64,000 bases of DNA from the NCBI RefSeq assembly GCF_022919075.1, contig NZ_CP095078.1, forward strand, positions 124,001-188,000. The letters run 5' to 3'. This document shows, in pieces, positions 34,915-44,555 of this stretch (positions within the stretch are counted from its first letter, which is position 1; the number at the start of each line of letters is the position of its first letter). A model generated the notes under the pieces. That model saw only the letters and a list, made by a program, of their open reading frames with translations, was not told where the DNA came from and searched no databases. The translations under genes were made by a program, and so were the position numbers. This stretch comes from Nocardioides sp. W7 (GTDB taxonomy: Bacteria; Actinomycetota; Actinomycetes; Propionibacteriales; Nocardioidaceae).

Positions 34915-35802
34915 CTACGGCACCCTCGGTGAAACCCGGGTTTCATCGCCCGGCACCTCGCCCCTCTCACTGGCACCGTCCGGGAGGCTGTGGCCGAACG
35001 GCACCCGGTCGTGCACCCCGAGCGCGGCCAGCACCGACGGCAGCATCGCCCGCGCGGTCCGCTGGTAGCCCAGCGAGCTGGGGTGGAACCGGTCCAGGCT
35101 GAACATCTCGTCGGGGTTGGTGATGAAGAACGGCCCGACAACGTGCGCCAGCGAGACCACGTGCGCCCCGGCTCGGAGCGCGCCCGCGCGCTGGGCGGTG
35201 GCCAGCTGTCGCGAGGCCCGCGAGCCGAGGGCCCGCAGCGGCTGCGGGACCGGTCTGAGCGCGCCGAGGTCGGGGCAGGTGCCGACCACGACCGCCGTGC
35301 CCCGCGCCCGCAGCCGGGCGATCGCGGCCTCCAGGTCGCGCACCGAGTCGGCGACCGGCACCCGGTGGGTGACGTCGTTGCCGCCGACGACGATCACCGC
35401 GACGTCGGCGGCGTACGACGCGGGCAGCCGGTCGAGCTGTCCGGCGATCGCCGAGGTCTCCGCACCGACGACCGCGACCGTCCGCAGCCGGACCGACCGC
35501 TGGGTCCGCTTCGCGAGCTGCCGGGCCAGTCGGCCGCCGAGGGTCTCCTTGGGCCGCTCCGCACCGAGGCCCGCGGCGATGGAGTCACCCACGAGCAGCA
35601 GGTCGACGGGGTCGCCGTACCTCTTCCGCCAGGTCCGGTCGGCGTCGAGGGCGTGATCGCCGTGCGGCTTGCCGATGATCGCGCGCGCCTTCGCCGCCTG
35701 GGCGCGCAGCAGCTGGCGCGAGCCGACGACGAAGCCGAGGCCGAGCAGGGCGACGCCCCCGGAGGCGGTGACGGTGACGCGGGCGGCGCGGGAGGTGGTC
35801 AT
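34915..35802 (-). CDS. SGNH/GDSL hydrolase
   Basis: A 295-residue esterase-like protein with an N-terminal hydrophobic segment (VTASGGVALLGLGFVVGSRQLL), a signal anchor. The SGNH blocks are clear: LLVGDSIAAGLGAE (nucleophile serine), a glycine block near VAVVGAETSAIAGQL, VIVVGGNDVTHRV (asparagine) and SLDRFHPSSLGYQRTA (Asp-x-x-His). ATG 35802 is preferred over a TTG four codons earlier. It acts outside the membrane on an ester of unknown nature, perhaps a lipid or cell-wall acyl group. Confidence 0.88.
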   Translation of the reverse strand: MTTSRAARVTVTASGGVALLGLGFVVGSRQLLRAQAAKARAIIGKPHGDHALDADRTWRKRYGDPVDLLLVGDSIAAGLGAERPKETLGGRLARQLAKRTQRSVRLRTVAVVGAETSAIAGQLDRLPASYAADVAVIVVGGNDVTHRVPVADSVRDLEAAIARLRARGTAVVVGTCPDLGALRPVPQPLRALGSRASRQLATAQRAGALRAGAHVVSLAHVVGPFFITNPDEMFSLDRFHPSSLGYQRTARAMLPSVLAALGVHDRVPFGHSLPDGASERGEVPGDETRVSPRVP

Positions 35803-35923
35803 GGGAAGGTCCAATCACGCCCACCTGAACGGATTCCTGCGGGGAGGTGTCGATTCGGGTCGACCTGGGCCGTCACCACGGTGACACACTCACCATCACC
35901 TCCAGTCGAGGAGAGGACCCGCC

Positions 35924-36292
35924 ATGACCGAGTACGTCGTGCTGCTGCCCGGCGACGAGAGCACCTGGGAGAGCGCCACCCCGGAGGAACGGGCCGCCAC
36001 CTACGCGCGGCACGAGGAGTTCTCCCTGCTCCTCGAGAAGCGCGGCCACCGGATCACCGGCGGCTCCGAACTCACCCACTCCCGGACCGCGAAGGTGGTC
36101 CGTCGTACCCCCGACGGCGGCCACGCCGTCACCGACGGGCCGTACGCCGAGGCGGTGGAGCAGCTCTCCGGCTTCTACCTCGTCGAGAGCGACGACCTCG
36201 ACGACCTGCTCGAGATCTGCGCCGTGCTGGCGTCGGTCGAGGAGGGCGTCGAGGTGCGGGCGACCGTCGACCACAGCGGGGACGCCCCATGA
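35924..36292 (+). CDS. YCII-related (DGPF) protein 1
   Basis: A 122-residue DGPF-domain protein. It has the family pattern YVVLLPGDESTWESATPEE, then a beta-alpha-beta core and the diagnostic AVTDGPYAEAVEQLSGFYLVE. GAGGAGAGG precedes the ATG. These proteins are encoded next to ECF42 sigma factors and probably act with them in an unknown stress or redox response. ATGA overlap with the next gene. Confidence 0.88.
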   Translation: MTEYVVLLPGDESTWESATPEERAATYARHEEFSLLLEKRGHRITGGSELTHSRTAKVVRRTPDGGHAVTDGPYAEAVEQLSGFYLVESDDLDDLLEICAVLASVEEGVEVRATVDHSGDAP

Positions 36293-36633
36293 GGTTCGTG
36301 CTGCTGATGGCCGAGGAGGACCACTACGAGAAGTGGCACCGGATCGGCGACGCCGAGCGGGCGGCGGTCTTCGCGGCGTTCGCGGCGTTCTCCGCGGCCG
36401 TGTCCGAGCGCGGCACGGTGGTGAGCGGCGAGGGGCTGGCCGCGCCGTCCGAGGCCGTCACCCTGCGGCCGGGCCCGGACCGCGCCGTCACCGCCGGGCC
36501 GTACGCCGAGACCGCCGAGCAGGTGGGTGGGCTGTGGATCGTCGACCTCCCCGACCTCGGGACCACGCTGGAGCTCGCCCGACTGCTGCCCGAGTCGTTC
36601 TCGGTCGAGGTGCGTCCCACGACCGATGGCTGA
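36289..36633 (+). CDS. YCII-related (DGPF) protein 2
   Basis: A 114-residue DGPF-type protein, sister of the preceding one: MRFVLLMAEEDHYEKWHRIGD, GTVVSGEGLAAPSEAVTLRPG, and AVTAGPYAETAEQVGGLWIVDLPDL, with AGPYAE replacing DGPYAE. It starts inside the stop of protein 1 and ends eight bases inside the sigma-factor gene. The three are one translationally coupled operon. Paired DGPF proteins may form heteromers; this is inferred. Confidence 0.87.
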   Translation: MRFVLLMAEEDHYEKWHRIGDAERAAVFAAFAAFSAAVSERGTVVSGEGLAAPSEAVTLRPGPDRAVTAGPYAETAEQVGGLWIVDLPDLGTTLELARLLPESFSVEVRPTTDG

Positions 36634-37861
36634 CGGGGTGGCGGACCCGGGATCCGACCCGGGGTCGCTGCTGCGTGAGGAGTGGGGCCGGCTGCTGGCC
36701 CTGCTCGTCGCGCAGTACCGCCGCCTGGACCTCGCCGAGGACGCGCTCGGTGACGCGTTCGAGGCGGCGGCGCGGACCTGGACCCCGGCCTCCACACCCG
36801 ACAACCCGGCGGCCTGGCTGCTGACCGCGGCCCGGCGACGGGTGCTCGACCGGCTGCGCGCGGAGGCGGTGGCGGCCCGGAAGATGCCGCTGCTGGCGGT
36901 CGAGGCGTCGGTGCAGGAGCACGCGCAACGGGTGCTGGTCGACGCCGGGGAGGCCGTCACCGACGAACGGCTGCGACTGGTCCTGCTCTGTGCCCACCCG
37001 CGCCTGTCCCGCGAGGCCGCCGCGGCGCTGACCCTGCGCCTGGTGCTCGGCGTGCCGACCGAGGACGTCGCCCGACTGTTCCTGGTGCCGACGTCGACCA
37101 TGGCCGCGCGACTCACCCGGGCGCGCCGGAAGCTGGCGGACGCGCGGTTCGTCGTCCCGGCCGGGGCCGAGCTGACCGAGCGGGTCGGCGTGGTCGCGGA
37201 CGTGTCCTACCTGGCCTTCACCAGCGGCTACGCCCCCGGGTCGGGCGCCGACGTGCTCCGCGCCGACGTGGCGGCGGAGGCCATCCGGCTGGTGCGGGTG
37301 CTGCGGTCGCTGCTGCCCGCCGGCTCCTCCTGGCCGGAGCTCGACGCACTGCTCGCCCTGATGCTGCTGCAGCACTCCCGGCGCGACGCCCGGGTCGTCG
37401 ACGGGCGGCTGGTGCTGCTCCCCGACCAGGACCGCTCCCGGTGGCACCACGCGGAGGCGCTGGAGGCGCTGGACCTGCTCCGCCCGCTGGTGGGCGCGCC
37501 GCCCGCGCCGTACCTCCTGCAGGCGCTGGTGGCCGCCGAGCACGCCGTCGCACCGACGCCCGCGGCGACCGCGTGGGACCGAATCGTGGCGCGGTACGAC
37601 GAGCTGCTGGCCCTCGGCGACTCGCCCGTGGTCCGGCTCAACCGGGCCGTCGCCGTCGCCGAACGGGACGGGCCGGACGCCGGCCTGGCCGCCCTGGACG
37701 GCGTCGCCCTCGGCGGGCACCGACTGCCGGCCGTCTGTGCCGAGCTGTTGGCCCGGATCGGCCGCCGCGACGACGCGCTGCGGGCCTTCGACGCCGCTCT
37801 GGCGCTGTGCGGCAACGAGGCCGAGTCGGCGCACCTGCGGACACGGCGGGCGGCGCTGTGA
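36626..37861 (+). CDS. ECF42-type RNA polymerase sigma factor with C-terminal extension (DUF6596)
   Basis: A 411-residue sigma factor, more than twice the usual ECF size. Region 2 is LLALLVAQYRRLDLAEDALGDAFEAAARTWTPASTPDNPAAWLLTAARRRVLDRLR. Region 4 is LSREAAAALTLRLVLGVPTEDVARLFLVPTSTMAARLTRARRKL. From about residue 190 follows the helical DUF6596/TPR-like C-terminal region (DRSRWHHAEALEALDLLRPL, LLQALVAAEHA, SPVVRLNRAVAVAERDGPDAGLAAL). This is the ECF42 architecture. There is no anti-sigma gene; the C-terminal domain is thought to control activity in this group. Confidence 0.92.
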   Translation: MADGVADPGSDPGSLLREEWGRLLALLVAQYRRLDLAEDALGDAFEAAARTWTPASTPDNPAAWLLTAARRRVLDRLRAEAVAARKMPLLAVEASVQEHAQRVLVDAGEAVTDERLRLVLLCAHPRLSREAAAALTLRLVLGVPTEDVARLFLVPTSTMAARLTRARRKLADARFVVPAGAELTERVGVVADVSYLAFTSGYAPGSGADVLRADVAAEAIRLVRVLRSLLPAGSSWPELDALLALMLLQHSRRDARVVDGRLVLLPDQDRSRWHHAEALEALDLLRPLVGAPPAPYLLQALVAAEHAVAPTPAATAWDRIVARYDELLALGDSPVVRLNRAVAVAERDGPDAGLAALDGVALGGHRLPAVCAELLARIGRRDDALRAFDAALALCGNEAESAHLRTRRAAL

Positions 37862-37892
37862 CATCGTGCGGCTCCCCTCACAAGGAGTTCGC

Positions 37893-38660
37893 GTGCGTCG
37901 TCTCGTCCTGCTGTTGGTCGCCTTCGTGATGGCCTTCCCTGCTCCCGGGGCACTCGCCCAGGCGCCCGTCGCCGACCGCCGCGCTCCCGGCTGGGCGCCG
38001 TACGTCGGTGCCACCGACCTCATCGAGTTCACGGTGACGGCGCGCTCGCGCGTGACCTTCGTGATCTCGGCAGGCTGGCCATCCACCTGGTCTGCCGGGC
38101 CCGAGGACCGGACGTACGACGTGCAGGTCCGGCGCGCCAGCATGCTCGCCGCGAAGCCGCCCGCGTGGCGCTCGCGGTGGACCGGATCGACCGTGGAGCG
38201 ACGGCGGATGGGCATCCGCGGCGGTCAGGCGCTCTGCGTGAGGGTCCGCCAGCACTCCTACGGCCAGACCAGCGCCTGGTCGAGTCCCGCGTGCGTCGTG
38301 CGCGGACGCGATGACTCGCGGGTCCGGCGCGCCGGGCCCATGCACGTCGAGCGCGATACCGCCTTCCCCGATCGCCGGGCCACGAGCCTCGATCCGGGCG
38401 CCACGCTCCGGCTGCGCGGAGTCCCGAAGGGTGCGCGGTACGGCGTGGTCTTCACCGACGTGGACGACGGTCGCAGCGACCCCATGTTCCGGCTCGCGGG
38501 CGTGAGCCAGCCGATGGGCTGGTCCGGCGGATACGGCGCGCACGGTCTGCACTGGCAGGTGCGACCCGCCCCGCGTGGCGGGACGCTGCAGGTCGATGCC
38601 GAGTGGGGCACCACCCTGCCGGTCGGAGCGCTCATCGTCATCCCACGCTGGGTGCAGTGA
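37893..38660 (+). CDS. Secreted hypothetical protein
   Basis: A 255-residue exported protein. GTG 37893 follows AAGGAG at 37882. The signal peptide is MRRLVLLLVAFVMAFPAPGALA with cleavage near AQA. The mature part is beta-rich (LIEFTVTARSRVTFVISAGWPSTW, TYDVQVRRASM, RYGVVFTDVDDGRSDPMFRLAGVSQ) and contains two cysteines. It looks like a fibronectin-type or lectin-like beta protein. No enzyme motif was seen. Its stop overlaps the start of the LanC-like gene (GTGA), so the two products may act together. Confidence 0.75.
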   Translation: MRRLVLLLVAFVMAFPAPGALAQAPVADRRAPGWAPYVGATDLIEFTVTARSRVTFVISAGWPSTWSAGPEDRTYDVQVRRASMLAAKPPAWRSRWTGSTVERRRMGIRGGQALCVRVRQHSYGQTSAWSSPACVVRGRDDSRVRRAGPMHVERDTAFPDRRATSLDPGATLRLRGVPKGARYGVVFTDVDDGRSDPMFRLAGVSQPMGWSGGYGAHGLHWQVRPAPRGGTLQVDAEWGTTLPVGALIVIPRWVQ

Positions 38661-39928
38661 GCAGCGCCGACCGCTGCCGCGTCACCGGCGAGGCCGGCTG
38701 GCGCTGGGTGCTCGACCAGGTGCGGTACGACGACGGCGGACCCTGGATCCCCGAGTACGGCGACGGCGGGCCGCCCGAGGCGGCGTACCGGTTCGGGACG
38801 CACAGCGGGACGGGCGGGCTGGCGCTCGCCCTTGGTGTCGTGGCGACGACCCGGGACTGGACCGAGGAGGAGGCGCGGCTGGCGGCGGCGATCGGCGACC
38901 AGCTGGTCGCGCGGGCGGCAACGGCGGGCGACGCGACGTACTTCGACGGGCTGGCCGGGGACGTGCACGCCCTGCTCGCGCTGGGTCGGTCCCCGCAGCC
39001 GGCGCTCGACCGGCTGCACGCGATCGGGACCGACGCCGGGTGGCCGCAGCTGAGCACCGCGGCGCCGACGGTCGCGCCAGGCACGCCGTTCCTCGACCTG
39101 ACCCTGGGGACCGCGGGAGTGCTGGACGCTGCCGTGGCCGGCGGGGACGTCGCGCTGGCGACCAGGGCCGCGGAGCTGCTGGCGGCCCAGGCGCAGCCCC
39201 GGCCCGACGGCCTTGCGTGGCTGATGGTGGCCGACGAGCTGCGGCTGCTACCTCGGCGGGCCGAGATGCCGAACCTCTCGCACGGGACCGCCGGCGCCGC
39301 CCTGGCCCTGGCATCGGCCGGGTCGTTCCTGGGCCGGCCCGACCTGGTGGACCTCGCGTGCCGCGGAGCGGAGCACCTCGTCGCGATCCGGGATCGCTCG
39401 GTCGACGGGCTGGCGATCCCGCACCTGGTGGCGTCTCCGGGGCTCGACCCCGCCGACGCGCACGACGGCGAGCCGCTCAAGTGGGGCTGGTGCCACGGTC
39501 CGACCGGGACCTCCCTGCTCTTCGCCGCCCTGGACCGCGCCGGAGTGGCGTCCGTCGCCGGGCAGCTGCCGGACGCATGGCGTGCGGACTGCCTCCGGGC
39601 CGTTCGCGGCTCGGGCGTCCCGGACCGGCTGCGCCCCGGCTTCTGGGACAACGACGGCCGTTGTTGCGGCACCACCGGGGTCGGCGAGGTGTTCCTGGAT
39701 GCGGGCGACCGGGACTTCGCCGTACGCCTCGGCGACGCGCTGGTGGACCGGGCGGTCGTCGACGGTGGGCGCGCCTACTGGCGGTTCGTCGAGCACCGCT
39801 CCCCCGAGCCCCTGCTTCCGCCCGGGGTGGGCTGGATGCAGGGCACGGCCGGGATCGCGGCGTACCTGCTGCGGCTGGCGGCTCAGCCGGGGCCGACCGA
39901 GCTCAGCCGCCCGCGACCGCCGGGATGA
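38657..39928 (+). CDS. LanC-like cyclase with CCG zinc motif
   Basis: A 423-residue alpha/alpha-barrel protein of the lanthionine synthetase C-like family. Repeated helical hairpins contain GTHSGTGGLALALGV, PNLSHGTAGAALALASAG, WGWCHGPTGTSLLFAAL and NDGRCCGTTGVGEVFL. The zinc ligands would be Cys279 (WCHG) and Cys336/Cys337 (CCG); classic LanC has Cys-His-Gly at the second site. The CCG form is known from ProcM-type synthetases. The GTG start is coupled to the preceding secreted protein. No lanthipeptide dehydratase or precursor is nearby, so the role is unknown. It overlaps the moaD-like gene end to end by 26 bases. Confidence 0.85.
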   Translation: MSSADRCRVTGEAGWRWVLDQVRYDDGGPWIPEYGDGGPPEAAYRFGTHSGTGGLALALGVVATTRDWTEEEARLAAAIGDQLVARAATAGDATYFDGLAGDVHALLALGRSPQPALDRLHAIGTDAGWPQLSTAAPTVAPGTPFLDLTLGTAGVLDAAVAGGDVALATRAAELLAAQAQPRPDGLAWLMVADELRLLPRRAEMPNLSHGTAGAALALASAGSFLGRPDLVDLACRGAEHLVAIRDRSVDGLAIPHLVASPGLDPADAHDGEPLKWGWCHGPTGTSLLFAALDRAGVASVAGQLPDAWRADCLRAVRGSGVPDRLRPGFWDNDGRCCGTTGVGEVFLDAGDRDFAVRLGDALVDRAVVDGGRAYWRFVEHRSPEPLLPPGVGWMQGTAGIAAYLLRLAAQPGPTELSRPRPPG

Positions 39929-40178
39929 CCGAGATCTGGGTGCCGTCGGGCGTGGGCGTGGCGAGGCTGTCGAGGAACCGCACGTCCTCATTGCCGACGT
40001 AGACGTTCACGAACCGGCGCAGCTCGCCGGAGTCGTCGAGGATCCGGGCCCGGATCCCGCTGTAGCGCGCGTCCAGGTCCTCCAGGACCTCGCCCAGGGT
40101 CGCGCCGCTCGCGCTGACCTCGGACTCGCCCCCGGTGTAGGTGCGCAGGATGGTGGGGATGCGGACGGAGACGCTCAA
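39903..40178 (-). CDS. MoaD/ThiS family sulfur-carrier protein
   Basis: A 91-residue ubiquitin-like protein ending in the diagnostic Gly-Gly (VIPAVAGG), which is adenylated and thiocarboxylated in this family. Core: VRIPTILRTYTGGESEVSASGATLGEVLEDLDARYSG and FVNVYVGNEDVRFL. Size and LRRFVNVYVNxEDVRFL pattern are closest to CysO-type carriers of actinobacterial cysteine synthesis. It lies 90 bases downstream of the threonine synthase gene on the same strand. It converges on and overlaps the LanC-like gene. Confidence 0.88.
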   Translation of the reverse strand: MSVSVRIPTILRTYTGGESEVSASGATLGEVLEDLDARYSGIRARILDDSGELRRFVNVYVGNEDVRFLDSLATPTPDGTQISVIPAVAGG

Positions 40179-40197
40179 GGGGGTTCCTCGTTCTCTC

Positions 40198-40265
40198 GGT
40201 GGTCGAGTGCCCGTCGTGAGGGACGAGCGACGGGTGTATCGAGACCCGGTGATCGAGCTGGTCGA
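40198..40265. repeat. Dispersed gtatcgagac repeat between thrC and the moaD-like gene
   Basis: Contains GGTGTATCGAGACC and GATCGAGCTGGTCGAGACTC. It belongs to the same loose family as the blocks at 14925-15064 and 32112-32182. It fills most of the 90-base gap between two minus-strand genes. Confidence 0.45.
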
Positions 40266-40268
40266 GAC

Positions 40269-41549
40269 TCAGGCCAGGCCGGTGGCGACGAAGGCGGCGT
40301 ACGACGGGTCGATCGTCGCGACCGGACCGACGATGTCGGAGACCGCGTCGAGCGTCTTCAGGCCGTGGCCGGTGTTGATGACGACGGTCTCCAGCGAGGT
40401 GTCCAGCTGGCCGGACTCGACGAGCTTCTTCAGTACGCCGACCGTGGTGCCACCGGCGGTCTCGGTGAAGATGCCCTCGGTGCGGGCCAGCAGCACGATC
40501 GCCGCGCGGACCTCCTCGTCGCTGATGTCCTCGACCGCGCCGCCGGTCTCCCGGCAGATGTCGAGGACGTAGATGCCGTCGGCGGGGTTGCCGATGGCCA
40601 GGCTCTTGGCGATGGTGTCGGGCTTGACCGGGCGGATCGCGTCGACGCCGGCCTTGTAGGCGACCGAGACCGGGGAGCAGCCGGTGGCCTGCGCGCCGTA
40701 CACCTTGTACGGCTTGTCCTCGACCAGGCCGAGCTTGATCAGCTCCTGGAACGCCTTGTGCACCTTAGTCAGCTGCGAGCCGGACGCGACCGGGATGACG
40801 ATCTGGTCGGGCAGCCGCCAGCCGAGCTGCTCGGCGATCTCGTAGCCCAGGGTCTTGGAGCCCTCGGCGTAGTACGGGCGGACGTTGACGTTGACGAACG
40901 CCCAGCCCTCCTCCTCGCCCGCGATCTCCGAGGCGAGCTTGTTGACGTCGTCGTAGTTGCCGTTCACCGCGACGAGGTTCTCGGTGTAGATGGCGGAGTT
41001 GACCTGCTTGGGCTTCTCCAGGTTGCTGGGGATGAAGACCACGGTCTTCATCCCGGCGCGGGCGCCAGCGGCGGCGACCGCGTTGGCCAGGTTGCCGGTG
41101 CTCGGGCAGGCGAACACCTTGGCGTCCAGCTCGCGGGCGGCGCTCAGCGCACAGGCCACGACGCGGTCCTTGAAGGAGTTCGTCGGGTTGGTGCTGTCGT
41201 CCTTGACCCACAGGTTGTCGATGCCGAGCTCGCGGCCGAGGTTGTGGGCCTTCAGCAGCCGGGTGAAGCCGGGCTCCATGTTGGGGCTCTGCTCGATGTC
41301 GTCCGGCACGGGCAGCAGCGCCTTGTAGCGCCAGATGTTCTTCGGGCCGGCCTCGATCTGCTCGCGGGTGACCTGCGGGAACTGGTAGACGATCTCCAGC
41401 GGTCCGAAGCACTCCGGACAGGCGTAGAAGGGGCCCAGCTCGAGCTGGTGGCCGCACTCGCGGCAGGCCAGCGCGGTGGCGTTCCCGAACGCACCCTCAC
41501 GCAGGGTCTTCTTCTCGGTACCGTGCTCGACGATGGTGGCGGCGCTCAT
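40269..41549 (-). CDS. thrC: Threonine synthase
   Basis: A 426-residue PLP enzyme converting O-phosphohomoserine to threonine. A zinc-ribbon-like N-terminus (Cys29, Cys32, Cys44, Cys47) precedes the fold type II core. The PLP lysine is Lys127 in NPTNSFKDR, the phosphate loop is in CPSTGNLANAVAAAGARAG, and a later segment is VASGSQLTKVHKAF. The long form with N-terminal extension resembles archaeal/plant threonine synthases. The 5' leader is a SAM riboswitch ending two bases before the AAGGAGG ribosome binding site, so expression responds to methionine/SAM status. Confidence 0.92.
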   Translation of the reverse strand: MSAATIVEHGTEKKTLREGAFGNATALACRECGHQLELGPFYACPECFGPLEIVYQFPQVTREQIEAGPKNIWRYKALLPVPDDIEQSPNMEPGFTRLLKAHNLGRELGIDNLWVKDDSTNPTNSFKDRVVACALSAARELDAKVFACPSTGNLANAVAAAGARAGMKTVVFIPSNLEKPKQVNSAIYTENLVAVNGNYDDVNKLASEIAGEEEGWAFVNVNVRPYYAEGSKTLGYEIAEQLGWRLPDQIVIPVASGSQLTKVHKAFQELIKLGLVEDKPYKVYGAQATGCSPVSVAYKAGVDAIRPVKPDTIAKSLAIGNPADGIYVLDICRETGGAVEDISDEEVRAAIVLLARTEGIFTETAGGTTVGVLKKLVESGQLDTSLETVVINTGHGLKTLDAVSDIVGPVATIDPSYAAFVATGLA

Positions 41550-41560
41550 GAATCCTCCTT

Positions 41561-41699
41561 CTCATCTTCCCCGGCGCGACCGTCGCGATCCGGGCGGAAT
41601 TAGCACCGTTTCCACGTCCGATCCCGATGTCCGGGAGGCGGAGGCTCGTGGCGGTTGCCGGGACTTCACTGGGCCGTTCCCTCAGTCCCTCTTGATGAG
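41561..41699 (-). ncRNA. SAM riboswitch (S-box family) in the thrC leader
   Basis: On the minus strand the leader begins CTCATCAAGAG and contains GAGGGAACGGCCC, TGAAGTCCCGGCAACC and GGTGCTAATTCC, then ends GATGAG. These are the conserved blocks of the SAM-I/SAM-IV aptamer. The terminal CTCATC/GATGAG pair forms helix P1. AAGGAGG follows P1 after only two bases and the ATG is at 41549, which suggests translational control by ribosome-binding-site occlusion. The assignment between SAM-I and SAM-IV needs a covariance model. Confidence 0.9.
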
Positions 41700-41711
41700 C
41701 TGCTAGAGACT

Positions 41712-41780
41712 GTACGACGCCCGTCTCAGCATGTGCACATCGATTCCGCGATGTGGGACGAGGTGAGACGGGCGTCGTAC
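41712..41780. repeat. Nested palindrome A (17-bp outer arms)
   Basis: GTACGACGCCCGTCTCA (41712-41728) and TGAGACGGGCGTCGTAC (41764-41780) are perfect 17-bp inverted repeats. Inside, CACATCG/CGATGTG (41736-41742 and 41749-41755) forms a second stem with a six-base loop. Internal loops separate the two. It lies just upstream of the thrC riboswitch, where the promoter should be. Confidence 0.8.
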
Positions 41781-41795
41781 GGCTTCTGCGGGTGG

Positions 41796-41855
41796 GTCCG
41801 GGCCCTCTCATGGGCCGGACTCCGGGTTGGGGTGGCGCGCCACGCCAGCCCCGGG
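41796..41855. repeat. Imperfect GC-rich hairpins between palindromes A and D
   Basis: GTCCGGGCCC/GGGCCGGAC (41796-41805 and 41812-41820, one bulge) is followed by a second imperfect stem in CCGGGTTGGGGTGGCG/CGCCACGCCAGCCCCGGG (41822-41855). Together with the flanking palindromes almost every base from 41712 to 41942 can be paired. Confidence 0.55.
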
Positions 41856-41942
41856 TTCATCACGGTATGTCGCTCAGTTCGCACCTCCCACGGCGTACCC
41901 ACCGTGGGAGGTGCGGGCTCGTCTGCATACCGTGATGAACCC
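41853..41942. repeat. Nested palindrome D (17-bp outer, 13-bp inner arms)
   Basis: GGGTTCATCACGGTATG (41853-41869) and CATACCGTGATGAACCC (41926-41942) are perfect 17-bp inverted repeats. The inner pair GCACCTCCCACGG/CCGTGGGAGGTGC (41881-41893 and 41902-41914) is a perfect 13-bp stem with an eight-base loop. The two internal loops are 11 bases each. It lies 50 bases downstream of the lon stop and may terminate lon transcription. Confidence 0.85.
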
Positions 41943-41992
41943 GCAGACCCGCCTTCCCCGATCATCGGATGTCATACGACCTGTCAGGCAGG

Positions 41993-44320
<2,328 letters not shown>

Positions 44321-44341
44321 GCGTCGCCTCACTTTCCAGAA

Positions 44342-44362
44342 GTTGAGTAGTACCGGCTCAAC
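44342..44362. promoter_or_regulatory. HAIR element (HspR operator) before lon
   Basis: GTTGAGT-AGTACCG-GCTCAAC is close to the HAIR consensus CTTGAGT-N7-ACTCAAG. The arms GTTGAG and CTCAAC are perfect inverted repeats with the right spacing. HspR represses dnaK, clpB and lon in Streptomyces through such sites. Confidence 0.75.
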
Positions 44363-44523
44363 TACCGGGCCCGCCCCAGTGTTCCGGAGACCTCCTCCGT
44401 TCACCGTGGGCGAACAAGCAGGGGTCGATGCCTCCCAGCCGGGCGGACCGATCGCCCCAGGAGTCACCTCGATGTCGAGAAACTCGCGCTGATGTCGAGA
44501 TGCTTCACGACAGAGGAACGAGA

Positions 44524-44543
44524 TTCACCGCCCAGGCGGTGAA
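44524..44543. terminator. Hairpin after otsB
   Basis: TTCACCGCC/GGCGGTGAA form a perfect 9-bp stem with a two-base loop, 12 bases beyond the otsB stop on the minus strand. The remaining gap to lon (44363-44523) shows only a direct repeat GATGTCGAGA at about 44471 and 44492. Confidence 0.6.
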
Positions 44544-44555
44544 ACTCCCGCCGCC

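Noticed and set aside
38657..40178. Lanthipeptide biosynthetic cluster
   Set aside because: Only the LanC-like gene is present. No dehydratase, protease, dedicated transporter or Cys/Ser/Thr-rich precursor was found nearby.
41726..41965. Short frames inside the lon-thrC gap
   Set aside because: They run through perfect inverted repeats and the sequences are implausible as proteins. The region is better explained as structured non-coding DNA.
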